In this document: piece by piece, positions 16,279-25,900 of the stretch
Numbering within the stretch: the first letter of the stretch is position 1
How the letters are laid out: each line of letters opens with the position of its first letter
Assembly: GCF_026340975.1 (NCBI RefSeq)
Contig: NZ_JAPEOS010000001.1
Coordinates: forward strand, 3,257,001-3,321,000
Reading direction: 5' to 3'
DNA length: 64,000 nt
DNA from: Streptomyces sp. NBC_01214
Lineage (GTDB): Bacteria > Actinomycetota > Actinomycetes > Streptomycetales > Streptomycetaceae
Translations under genes and position numbers: made by a program
Notes under the pieces: model-generated
What the model saw: only the letters and a program-made list of their open reading frames with translations
Databases searched by the model: none
What the model was told of the DNA's origin: nothing

Positions 16279-16501
16279 CTTCGGCGAGCGACGGCAGCGC
16301 ACGGTGCTGACGCGAAGGCGACTTGGCCAAGCAGACGGGGCAGACCGACGGCACATCGAAGCTCCGGTGATGGACGGCGACCTGGGAAGGTCATCCGTCT
16401 TCAACCGGAGCTTCGCTGCTTCCGTGGCGGCCTTCCTCCCGATCATCACACCGTCGTGACCAGGCGTCTCACAAGACCATCACGACTTTGAATCAGCCCT
16501 G
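16279..16501 (-). repeat. ISAs1-type element end, copy 1 (also at 18608-18830)
   Basis: About 223 bp nearly identical to 18608-18830, in the same orientation, ending in ACTTTGAATCAGCCCTG. It represents the transposase 5' end and terminal repeat of an ISAs1-like element whose other parts are missing here. It is joined directly to the ISL2-type fragment, showing nested insertion and deletion. The pair of copies is a ready substrate for recombination deleting the LysR and membrane genes between them. Confidence 0.8.
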
Positions 16502-16536
16502 CCGGGACACCCGTCGCGGCAGGGTGCAGGCGCCGG

Positions 16537-16641
16537 GCGCCCCGTCGACAAGAATTTCTTGTGCCATCGGGCGGCTGGGTCGGACAGCTCACGGGCGGAA
16601 GGCGATTGACAGCTCTACAACGCGCCCTGCAGCAAGTTGCC
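16537..16641. repeat. 105-bp direct repeat, unit 1 (unit 2 at 16664-16767)
   Basis: Two copies spaced 127 bp start to start. They share an exact 46-bp core (16579-16624 and 16706-16751) that includes GGCGATTGACAGCTCTACAA, and both end in CTGCAG-AAGTTGCC variants. The flanks of the core are less conserved. The second copy ends 75 bp before the LysR-fragment start. TTGACA inside each core looks like a -35 element, so duplicated promoter or operator DNA is possible; an IS-derived origin is the alternative. Confidence 0.85.
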
Positions 16642-16663
16642 GTCTGCCTGGTGCGGGCGCAGG

Positions 16664-16767
16664 GCGCCCCGTCATCATGAATTTGTGCTGCCATCGGGTG
16701 GCCGGGTCGGACAGCTCACGGGCGGAAGGCGATTGACAGCTCTACAACGCGTCTGCAGGAAGTTGCC
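16664..16767. repeat. 105-bp direct repeat, unit 2
   Basis: Second copy of the repeat beginning at 16537, with the exact 46-bp core at 16706-16751. It ends shortly upstream of the truncated LysR gene and may contain its promoter (TTGACA at 16733-16738, no convincing -10 seen). Confidence 0.85.
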
Positions 16768-16841
16768 GTTCCAGTTGACGTGACGGAGGGGAAGCTGTAT
16801 CGCGACTGTTTTGAGCACATTGCACGGGATGGAGCAGAAGA

Positions 16842-17096
16842 ATGCATGAGCGCGAGTTTCGCGCCTTCGTTTCGATCGCCGAAATAGGAAGAATGGATCA
16901 GGCGGCGAAGGTTCTGGGTTACTCACAACCCGCCATCAGCTACCAGATAAAATGCTTGGAACGTGCGCTCGGAGCCAAGTTGTTCACTCGGGATTCAAGT
17001 GGGGCCCGGCTCACCAGGGAAGGTCTCATGGCCCTTCCCTCCGCGCGAGCCATACTGGCTCTCATTGACAATATCAAAGTGTCTTACGAGGTTTGA
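16842..17096 (+). CDS. Truncated LysR-family regulator (HTH domain only)
   Basis: An 84-aa product holding a complete LysR winged HTH: FRAFVSIAEIGRMDQAAKVL, GYSQPAISYQIKCLERALGA, KLFTRDSSGARLTREG. It stops right after the linker helix start (ARAILALIDNIKVSYEV). A normal LysR has about 300 residues, so the whole effector-binding domain is missing. The next bases show no continuing LysR frame, so it is a real truncation rather than a simple frameshift. The HTH lacks obvious damage, so DNA binding without ligand control is conceivable. AGAAGA-like weak SD. It lies just left of the exporter and NRPS genes and may be their former regulator. Confidence 0.75.
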   Translation: MHEREFRAFVSIAEIGRMDQAAKVLGYSQPAISYQIKCLERALGAKLFTRDSSGARLTREGLMALPSARAILALIDNIKVSYEV

Positions 17097-17154
17097 GTGG
17101 CCGTCGGCGGGTAGTGATCATGCCGTTGATCACTACCTGCCGAAACATCATGTC

Positions 17155-17898
17155 TCAGCCGATTTCGACATTCCAGCCCATGATGACGCTGAGGGAGGAG
17201 GCTATCGTGAGGACTCCTATGAGGGCGATGGATACTCGGTTGACCCTGTCGACAGCAGCTTCTGTCGAACCGGTGTCCCTGAGGTACTGCAGTGCGGAAC
17301 CGAGCAGGCAGATTCCCATGGCGATGAACCAAGGCTCATAGAACAGTATGTTCCACAGGTTCATCGAGGTCACATTCAAGGTTTCCCACTCGTCCGGGTA
17401 GTCAATCTCGATGGCGCCGCACAGTTCGAGCAGATGCGTGAAGCCTCCAGCGACGCCGTGTGTCACGCTGAAGATTCCACCCAGCAGCACCGGGCTCAGG
17501 CATGCGACCAGCATGAGCGGCCTGGGAATCTGTTCCCCAGGAAGGAGCGGTGACCAGCGCGGAATCGTCCGCACACGCGATTGGGTGAGGAAAAGGCAGG
17601 CCACTCCGCCGAGCAGGATAACCAGCCCGGCCACGTAGTTGGCCATGTACCAGGAGGGCAGGGTCTCCGGCTTGGAGGTCCCCGGCACACCTATCATGCC
17701 GCCCGCTCCCTGATAGAAACGCACGAAGACGGCGTATCCCACGGCGAGCCCGAAGCCCCAGTAGCCGGCCCGAGTGCCCCGGCCACCAGACTGCCGACCC
17801 TGGGCAGATTCTAACGTCTCGCTCACCGCGGACTCCTCGGGTATAGGACGGCTGAAGGCATTTGACGGAATGTCAACTTCTGCCTGGATATCCTCCAC
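17155..17898 (-). CDS. Polytopic membrane protein, DUF3995-like
   Basis: A 247-aa protein from GTG at 17898. The first 40 residues are hydrophilic and likely cytoplasmic. Four to five hydrophobic segments follow: AGYWGFGLAVGYAVFVRFYQ, NYVAGLVILLGGVACLFLTQ, PLMLVACLSPVLLGGIFSVT, NLWNILFYEPWFIAMGICLL and VSIALIGVLTIASSLSVIMG. The TRAGYWGFGLAVGYA opening and the FYEPWFxxxG helix fit my memory of DUF3995 membrane proteins, of unknown function. It faces away from the NRPS genes and is separated from them by an IS remnant, so a link to the pathway is unproven. Confidence 0.75.
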   Translation of the reverse strand: MEDIQAEVDIPSNAFSRPIPEESAVSETLESAQGRQSGGRGTRAGYWGFGLAVGYAVFVRFYQGAGGMIGVPGTSKPETLPSWYMANYVAGLVILLGGVACLFLTQSRVRTIPRWSPLLPGEQIPRPLMLVACLSPVLLGGIFSVTHGVAGGFTHLLELCGAIEIDYPDEWETLNVTSMNLWNILFYEPWFIAMGICLLGSALQYLRDTGSTEAAVDRVNRVSIALIGVLTIASSLSVIMGWNVEIG

Positions 17899-17984
17899 TC
17901 TAAGTCAGGTGAGTTGAGCGTGCCCGGTGAATGGCCCGCTCTGTGACGCACCTCATGACGCTACGTCACCGGTCCGCCCGCGGG

Positions 17985-18830
17985 CAGGGCTGATTTCAAA
18001 GTTCTGGTGATCTTTCTGTGGTGCTGGTCAGTTGATGGCCAGGAGCTTGAGCGGGTGGGTGAAGGGCTCGTAGGAGACCTCGCGGAGTCCGGCGGCGATG
18101 CTGCGGTGACCTGCGGCGCGAAGGGCGTTGATCGCGAGGTTGCGGAGGTTGGCCATGCTGGCCGGGCCGTGCCCGGTGCGGATCTTGGAGGCGTCCTCGG
18201 CGAAGGTTGTGTCGCGGACGTGTTGGAGCCGGTTCTCGATCGTTTATTGCGATCCGGCCAGTTGGGCGATCTTCTGCGGGGTGGCTTCGGCCGAGGTCGG
18301 GCCGGTGATCGCGTAGACGGTCTCGCGGGTGGACTTCCCACTCGCGGCATCGACGCGGTTGCGCAGGATGCGGGCGGCCTGGACAACATGGGGAAAGTCC
18401 AGGCCCAGTCCGGTGACGGTCAGTACCCGGGTGGCGCGGGTCTCACGGCGGCCGTGCCCTGCCTCTCGGTCGTAGCGGCGGGCGGTCAGCGATCGCCGTC
18501 CACGAGCGGGCAGCGGCCGTCACCGCGCACGCGGCGACCAGGAGCACCGCCACGCACGGGTGACGCACCCCGCGCAGTCGGCGCGGATCGGGCAGCACGG
18601 CCAGCCGCTCGGCCAGCGACGGCAGCGCACGGTGCTGACGCGAAGGCGACTTGGCCAAGCAGACGGTGGCAGACCGGCGGCACATCGAAGCTCCGGTGAT
18701 GGACGGCGACCTGGGAAGGTCATCCGTCTTCAACCGGAGCTTCGCTGCTTCCGTGGCGGCCTTCCTCCCGATCATCACACCGTCGTGACCAGGCGTCTCA
18801 CAAGACCACCACGACTTTGAATCAGCCCTG
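17985..18830 (-). mobile_element. ISAs1-type element, internally deleted, with target duplication
   Basis: An 846-bp element with ends CAGGGCTGATTTCAAAGT (17985-18002) and the inverse, ACTTTGAATCAGCCCTG (18814-18830), differing by one base insertion. Directly outside stand CGCCCGCGGG (17975-17984) and CGCCCGCAGG (18831-18840), a 10-bp target duplication with one mismatch. Full ISAs1 elements are about 1.2-1.4 kb, so some 400 bp are missing. It separates the LysR/membrane genes from the exporter and marks the left flank of the peptide cluster. Confidence 0.82.
18028..18685 (-). pseudogene. ISAs1-family transposase remnant
   Basis: The start (M at 18685, MCRRSATVCLAKSPSRQHRA) leads into ALPSLAERLAVLPDPRRLRG then VRHP and LLVAACAVTAAARSWTAIAD, a typical ISAs1 N-terminus. 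After frameshifts and an internal deletion, the C-terminal signature [32 protein letters not shown] and LLAIN* appears in other frames. The catalytic middle is lost. Not functional. Confidence 0.78.
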
Positions 18831-18956
18831 CGCCCGCAGGCGAGTCCGGTTCGAATACTTGAAAGCAACTGCGGTGTTCAATCGTCCGGGCGGTAGGTTT
18901 AATTCGGCCCGATAGGCAGAAGCACGCATTCGGCGAATCGGCTATAAGGAGAGCTC

Positions 18957-19942
<986 letters not shown>

Positions 19943-19946
<4 letters not shown>

Positions 19947-20737
19947 GTATCGTACTGAGCGACTCGGCCGCCCTGGTCGGCCGGCACATGCGCCATCTGA
20001 TCCGGATTCCGGAGAAGCTCATCGGCGTGACCGTCATGCCGATCGCACTGGTCCTCGTGTTCGGCTACCTGTTCGGCAGCGCGATGGAAGTCCCCGGCGG
20101 GGGTGACTACCGCGAGTACATCATGGCCGGCATCTTCGTGCAGATGATGCTGGCGGGCATCGGGACGACGGCGATCGGTGTCGCCGACGACCTGAACAAC
20201 GGGCTGGTGGACAGGTTCCGTTCGCTGCCGATGTCCCAGGTGGCCGTGCTGATCGGGCGCACCGTTTCCGACCTGGCGCTCACCTTCATCTCCTGCATCG
20301 GCATCACCGTGGTGGGCCTCCTCATAGGCTGGCGTCCGCACGGCAACGCGCTGGAGACCGTGGCCGCTTTCGGGTTGTTGCTGCTACTCGGTTTCGCGGT
20401 GTCGTGGCTCGGTGTGGTCCTGGCCCTCCTCATCCGCAACCCCGAGGCGGTCAGCTCGATCACCACGTTCATCACGATGCCGCTGTCGTTCCTCTCCGCG
20501 GCCTTCATCCCGCTCAACAACCTTCCCGCCTGGTTGCGGACCATCGCGGAGTGGAACCCCATCAGCGCCGTGGTCAGTGCGTGCCGCGATCTGTGGGGCA
20601 ACCCGACCGCGGTCACGGCCGACAGTGCTTTCGCCCTCCGGCATCCGGTGCCCTTCGCACTGGCGGGATCGGTGCTGCTGCTCGCCGTCATGATGCCGCT
20701 GGCCACCCGCGCCTACCGCCGCGCGGTGGCTCGCTAG
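19943..20737 (+). CDS. ABC-2 type permease, DrrB-like
   Basis: A 264-aa integral membrane partner of the ATPase, with an ATGA overlap between the genes. Hydrophobic helices: LIGVTVMPIALVLVFGYLFG, IMAGIFVQMMLAGIGTTAIG, ALTFISCIGITVVGLLIGW, AAFGLLLLLGFAVSWLGVVL, FITMPLSFLSAAFIPLNNLP and LAGSVLLLAVMMPLATRAYR. The DLNNGLVDRFRSLPM and LPAWLRTIAEWNPISAVVSA motifs are typical of DrrB/NodJ-type ABC-2 permeases. Together with the ATPase it forms the likely exporter for the nonribosomal peptide. Confidence 0.94.
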
Positions 20738-20799
20738 CGGGAAATCCCCTTCGGCAGATGGCCTGCCACAGATGTGCGGAATCGGAGTGTGTACGGATC

Positions 20800-21405
20800 A
20801 TGACCAGGCCCATCTCAGTGCTCGGGATCGGTGGTTCGCCTCGCGAGGGCTCCACCACGGAACGAGCGCTGCGCATCAGTATCGAGGCCGCCGAACACCG
20901 GGGCGCCGAGGTCGAGCTGATCACGAGCTCCGAGCTCGACCTGCCGCTGTACGATCCCCGGACCTCGCTGCGGGCGCCGCGAGCGAGGCGCCTGGTCCAG
21001 CTGATCGCGGCGGCGGACGGCATCATCGTGGCGACCCCGGCGTACCACGGCACCGTCTCCGGGCTGATGAAGAACGTCCTGGACTATGTGGAAGACCTGC
21101 GAGATGACGGCCGGCCGTACTTCACCGGCCGCGCCGTCGGATGTCTGGCGGTGGGCCAAGGCTGGCAGGGGGCGGTGTCGGCGCTCGCCTCTCTGCGCAC
21201 CACCACACACGCGTTGCGCGGCTGGCCCACTCCGCTGGGCGTCGCGGTGAACACCGAGACCGGTGTGTTCAGGGGCGAGGGGCAGTGCGGGGATCCCGGT
21301 GTGGCGGGCCAGCTGCGGACCCTGGGCGGCCAGGTGGTGGAGTTCGCGGAGATGAGCCGGGCCTGGGAGGCTTCCCGGCTGGTGGGGCCGGCGACCGCGG
21401 TGTGA
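20800..21405 (+). CDS. NADPH-dependent FMN reductase
   Basis: A 201-aa flavodoxin-fold reductase. The ATG at 20800 precedes VLGIGGSPREGSTTERAL, the phosphate-binding loop; ATPAYHGTVSGLMKNVLDYVE is the family's FMN isoalloxazine motif (normally TPEYNGSxPGxLKNAxD). It is about 60 bp downstream of the permease and convergent with the luciferase-like monooxygenase at 21499-22575, sharing a bidirectional terminator. It probably supplies FMNH2 to that monooxygenase, which itself has no reductase domain. It has the usual length for its family. Confidence 0.92.
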   Translation: MTRPISVLGIGGSPREGSTTERALRISIEAAEHRGAEVELITSSELDLPLYDPRTSLRAPRARRLVQLIAAADGIIVATPAYHGTVSGLMKNVLDYVEDLRDDGRPYFTGRAVGCLAVGQGWQGAVSALASLRTTTHALRGWPTPLGVAVNTETGVFRGEGQCGDPGVAGQLRTLGGQVVEFAEMSRAWEASRLVGPATAV

Positions 21406-21422
21406 ACAGGACGGACGCAGAA

Positions 21423-21472
21423 GGGCCTTCGTCGGGCAGGAGGAGATGAGCACCTCTGGCCGACGAAGGCCC
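21423..21472. terminator. Bidirectional terminator between convergent reductase and monooxygenase genes
   Basis: GGGCCTTCGTCGG (21423-21435) pairs perfectly with CCGACGAAGGCCC (21460-21472) over a 24-nt loop. It lies in the 93-bp convergent gap, so it can serve both transcripts. Confidence 0.88.
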
Positions 21473-21498
21473 CGGAGTGTCCCGGCGCTGAGCGGACG

Positions 21499-22575
21499 TC
21501 AGCGCGCCGCCTCGTGGGCACGCCAGGTGTCGTGGAGCTCGGCGAGGTCGTCGAAGCTCTCGATGACCCGGTCGCCGGCCACGCCGAAGTCGATGAGGCA
21601 GGCGACCTCGTCGACCCCCGCGTCCTTGAGGCGCTTCAGCACCGCCATGCAGTCGTCCACGGTGCCGAACATGCCGCTGGTCTCGAAATAGCGGTCGAAG
21701 GCCTGGGAGACCAGGAACTCCAGGTCCTCCGGGCTCATGCTCTTCAGCTCCGCGGACATGGAGGCACCGTCGACCCCGGCTGCCTCCGCCGCCTTGACCA
21801 CCAGGTCGAAGGAGCTGGCCAGGTAGCGGGAGAACGGTTCGCGCACGGTTTCCCTGACGGCTTCGCGGTCGGCGCCGACGAAGGTGTGCAGCATCAGGGC
21901 GACATGCCCCTGGCCTGAGGTGTTCTGGGGGCTGTCCCGGTAGGCCCGACGGTACCCGTCGATACGCTGCGCGAGCACGTCCACGTCTTGTCCGAGCAGG
22001 TGGGTGAGCATTCCCATGCCGTTCGTGCCGGCCAGGGTGAACGTCTCGGGGGTGCCGGAGCTGGTCAGCCATACCGGCAGTTCGGGCTGGACCGGCGGCG
22101 GGTACATGGTGAGCTCCACCAGCTCCCCCGCGCCGTCGGTCAGCTGCACCGGCTCCCGCCTCCAGAGCCGGCGGATCGTCTCGACCGTCTTCAGCAGCTC
22201 GCTCCTGCGGCCCTCGTAATTCTCCGGTCGGAGTGCGAAGTCCGCGGCGTGCCAGCCGGAGGCGAAGGCGATTCCGGCCCGGCCGTTCGACAGGTTGTCG
22301 ACGACCGACCATTCCTCTGCTATCCGCATCGGATGATGCAGCGGGGCCACCACGCTACCCGCGCGCACAGCGACCCGCTTGGTCACCGCCGCCACGGCGG
22401 CGCTCGTCACCGAGGGGTTCGGGTAGAGGCCGCCGAAGGGATGGAAATGCCGCTCGGGCGTCCATACGGCGGCGAAGCCGTGGTCGTCGGCGAAGCGGGC
22501 ACCGTCCATCAGCAGCCGGTACCGGTCGCTGTCCTCGGCGTCGTTGTTGGCAAAGTAGAAGAGGCTGAAATCCAT
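21499..22575 (-). CDS. Luciferase-like monooxygenase of the NRPS/PKS-associated (TIGR04020-type) group
   Basis: A 358-aa protein starting MDFSLFYFANNDAED, then RFADDHGFAAVWTPERHFHP, FGGLYPNPSVTSAAVA and NLSNGRAGIAFASGWHAADF. These are hallmarks of the monooxygenase group that occurs free-standing or fused inside NRPS/PKS lines. PPVQPELPVWLTSSGTPETF and DEVACLIDFGVAGDRVIES complete the pattern. The reaction of the group is largely unproven; hydroxylation of carrier-bound intermediates has been proposed. It is divergent from the first NRPS gene over a 340-bp regulatory region and needs reduced flavin, probably from the convergent FMN reductase. Confidence 0.9.
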   Translation of the reverse strand: MDFSLFYFANNDAEDSDRYRLLMDGARFADDHGFAAVWTPERHFHPFGGLYPNPSVTSAAVAAVTKRVAVRAGSVVAPLHHPMRIAEEWSVVDNLSNGRAGIAFASGWHAADFALRPENYEGRRSELLKTVETIRRLWRREPVQLTDGAGELVELTMYPPPVQPELPVWLTSSGTPETFTLAGTNGMGMLTHLLGQDVDVLAQRIDGYRRAYRDSPQNTSGQGHVALMLHTFVGADREAVRETVREPFSRYLASSFDLVVKAAEAAGVDGASMSAELKSMSPEDLEFLVSQAFDRYFETSGMFGTVDDCMAVLKRLKDAGVDEVACLIDFGVAGDRVIESFDDLAELHDTWRAHEAAR

Positions 22576-22657
22576 GTTGTCTCCGGATCCGATGGAGTAA
22601 CGGCTCGGGCATGAAACTACCCGTCAGCCCTCCGCGGTCTCACGGTGTGAGGCGAGA

Positions 22658-22678
22658 ATTGAATATAAAATTCTTCAA
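22658..22678. promoter_or_regulatory. AT-rich dyad in the monooxygenase/NRPS1 divergent region
   Basis: ATTGAA and TTCAAT arms (TTGAA-N10-TTCAA) in an AT-rich island (GAATATAAAATTCTTCAAT) stand out in otherwise GC-rich DNA. TTGAA-N13-TTCAA occurs upstream of the exporter (18859-18881). LysR proteins bind T-N11-A dyads of this general kind, but spacing differs between the two sites, so the link is weak. Confidence 0.35.
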
Positions 22679-22825
22679 TAAAGGAAGACCTGGGTTGCGG
22701 CGTCTGAATCGCCCTCGCCCCATCGTCCGCCGGATGCGTATCGAATTCTTTTCAGTGGTGCGCACGGTTGGCCCCCGAGCGCCTAACGTGTTACTGCCGC
22801 TATTCGAGGCGGGTCTTCTATCCGT

Positions 22826-22875
22826 GCCGCCTGACGGAATGTCAGGGCTCGATTGAGTCGAGATTGTCAGGCGGC
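22826..22875. promoter_or_regulatory. Nested inverted repeats just upstream of NRPS1
   Basis: GCCGCCTGAC (22826-22835) pairs with GTCAGGCGGC (22866-22875). Inside lie CTGACGGAATGTCAG (22831-22845) and CTCGATTGAGTCGAG (22848-22862), each self-complementary. The outer arm ends 40 bp before the NRPS1 start. It may be an operator array or a 5'-leader structure controlling the operon. Confidence 0.6.
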
Positions 22876-22915
22876 CTCTCGGCAGTTGGGCCGATCCTAG
22901 AAAACGTGGAGTGAA

Positions 22916-25900
22916 ATGATGATGGACCAGAGTCGACGGCTACCTCTGACGGAAGGGCAGTCCGGAATCTGGTTCGCGCAGCAGTTGGAGCCGGACAGCC
23001 CCGTCTTCAGCCTCGCCGAGATCATCGACATCACCGGTGCCGTCGATACCGCGCTGTTCGAGCAGGCCGTACGGCAGGTGGTCGAGGAGACCGAAGCCCT
23101 GCGTCTCCGCTTCGCCGACGACGGCGACGGCCCCTATCAAGTCGTCCTGGAGCCCTCCGCGGGACCGGAGCTGCGCATGGTCGACCTGCGCTCCGAAGCC
23201 GACCCGGACGTCGCTTCCGAGGCGTGGACGAGGGCCGATCTGGGTGCCCCGGTGGATCCCGCCGGCGACCGGCTGGTCACTCTCGCGCTGTTCCGGCTCG
23301 GCGACGAACGGTTCTCCTTCTACATCCGCTGCCACCACATCGCCCTCGACGGCCGGGGCATCGGCCTGGTGCCGCGCCGGGTGTCCGAGGTGTACACCGC
23401 GCTGGCCGAAGGGCGGAGCGTGCCCGCCGCCCCGGCGGGAACGCTGGAGGAACTGGTCGCCGCGGAGACCCGCTACCGGGCGTCGCCGCAGTTCGTCGAG
23501 GACCGGAGGTTCTGGTCCGAGCGGCTCGCCGGCCTGCCCGACGTAGCGGGATTCGCGGAGCAGCCGCAGCGGATGCCCCAGGGCATGCTGCGGCACAGCG
23601 GCCTGATAGGCCCTGAAGCGGTGAACGAACTGCGCACGTTCGTCGGTGGGCTGGGACTTCCCTGGCCCGTGGTCTTCGTCGCGGCGCAGGCCGCTTACCT
23701 GCACGCGGTGACGGGGCAGCAGGACATCGTCCTGGCCATGCCCGTCGCCGCCCGTGCCCATGCGGTTCGGGACATCCCCGGCATGGTCTCCAACGTGGTG
23801 CCGTTGCGCATCGCGGTGCGGCCCGGGGACACCGTGGCCGGGCTGCTGCGGCAGGTCCTGCGCGAGATGAGGTCGTCCCTCAAGCACCAGCACTACCGTT
23901 ACGAAAACATGCGCCGGGACCTGGGGGCGGTCACGGGCGGGCGACGCCTGGTGGGCCCGCGCGTCAACCTCATCCTCTCCTCCCACGACGTGACCTTCGC
24001 CGGGCACCGCTCCACGGTCCGCACCCTGGCCGGCGGCCACGACGACGACCTGATGGTGGTCGTCGACGGCCGCAACGACGACGGCGCCGTGCGGATCGAC
24101 CTTTCCGCCAGTCCGCTGCTGTACACGGCGGAGGCTCTGGCCGAGCACACGCGCCGACTGGTGCACCTGATCACGGAGTTCTCCCGAGCCGGCGCGGACG
24201 CACCCGTGGCGTCCCTGCAGATCCTGCCGTCCGACGAGCGGCACCGGATGTTGGTGGAGTGGAGCGGCGGCGCCACGGACGACACGGTGGCGGACGACTC
24301 CCGGCGTACGCTGGCCGAGCTCTTCGAGGCACAGGCGAGCGCGGCTCCGACGGCCGTCGCGGTCTCCTGCGAGGGCGAACACCTGACGTACTCGGAGCTG
24401 AACGAGCGCTCCAACCGGCTGGCCCGGCTGCTCATCGCGCGCGGCGCGGGTCCCGAACAGTTCGTGGCAGTGGCACTGCCCCGGTCCTTGGACCTGGTGG
24501 TCGCGTTGCTGGCCGTGGTGAAGTCCGGAGCCGCCTACGTCCCGGTGGACTCCGCCTATCCCGCGGAGCGCATCGCCTTCATGCTCGAGGACTCGCGACC
24601 CGTCCTGTTGCTCACCTCCAGTACGTTCGGCACCGAGGTACGGACCGGGGCGCAGGCGGTGCTGCTGGACGACCCCGCCACCGCGGCGCTCATCGCGGCT
24701 CATGCGGCCACAGACCTGAACGAGGACGAGCGGCCGGCCCCGGTCGGTCCCTCGAATGCCGCCTACGTGATCTACACATCGGGTTCGACCGGACGCCCCA
24801 AGGGCGTGCTCGTCCCGCACCGCAACGTCATCAGGCTGTTCCGTGCCACCGAGCGGTGGTTCGGCTTCGGCCCCGACGACGTCTGGACGCTCTTCCACTC
24901 CGCGGCCTTCGACTTCTCGGTGTGGGAGTTGTGGGGACCGCTGCTGCACGGCGGTCGCCTCGTCGTGGTGCCCTACGACGTCTCACGGTCCCCCGGGGAC
25001 TTCCTCGAGCTGCTGGCGCACGAACGGGTCACCGTACTCAATCAGACGCCGTCGGCCTTCTACCAGCTCACCCAGGCCGACGCCGACGACCCGGAGACCG
25101 GGGCCGGACTCGCCCTGCGTTACGTGGTCTTCGGTGGAGAGGCGCTGGAGCTGTGGCGCCTGGGCGAGTGGTACGAGCGCCACGCCGAGGACGCGCCCAA
25201 GCTGATCAACATGTACGGCATCACCGAGACCACGGTGCATGTCAGCTACATCGAGCTGGACCGTGCGAGGGCCGCCGCCGGGACCGGCAGCCTGATCGGT
25301 GAGGGCATCGGGGATCTCCGTACCTATGTGCTCGACGACGCACTGCGGCCGGCTCCCGAAGGTGTGCCGGGAGAGCTCTATGTGGCCGGGGCCGGCCTTG
25401 CCCGTGGGTATGTGCGGCGGGCGGGGTTGACGGCGGAGCGGTTCGTGGCGGATCCGTTCGGTGGTGCGGGGTCGCGTATGTATCGCACGGGTGATGTGGC
25501 GCGGTGGGTCGAGGGCGGGGTGCTGGAGTATCTGGGCCGGGCCGATGACCAGGTGAAGATCCGGGGGTTCCGGATCGAGCTGGGTGAGATCTCGGCGGTG
25601 TTGGGCCGTTGTGCCGGGGTTGCTCAGGGTGCGGTGGTGGTTCGTGAGGACACGCCGGGTGATCAGCGGTTGGTCGCGTATGTGGTGGCTGATGGTGTGG
25701 TGGATGCGGAGGTGCTCCGTGAGGAGCTGGCCGCTGTGCTGCCCGGGTACATGGTGCCGTCGGCGTTCGTGGTCGTGGAGGGGCTGCCGCTGACGTCGAA
25801 CGGGAAGCTGGACCGCACGGCGCTGCCGGCGCCGGAGGTGGCGGGGGCGGCCGGGGGGCGTGGTCCGCGGAGTTCGGTGGAGGAGGTTCTGTGTTCTTTG

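Noticed and set aside
18859..18881. TTGAA-N13-TTCAA upstream of the exporter as a proven LysR site
   Set aside because: Spacing differs from the NRPS1 dyad (N10) and the regulator is truncated; short arms like these occur by chance.
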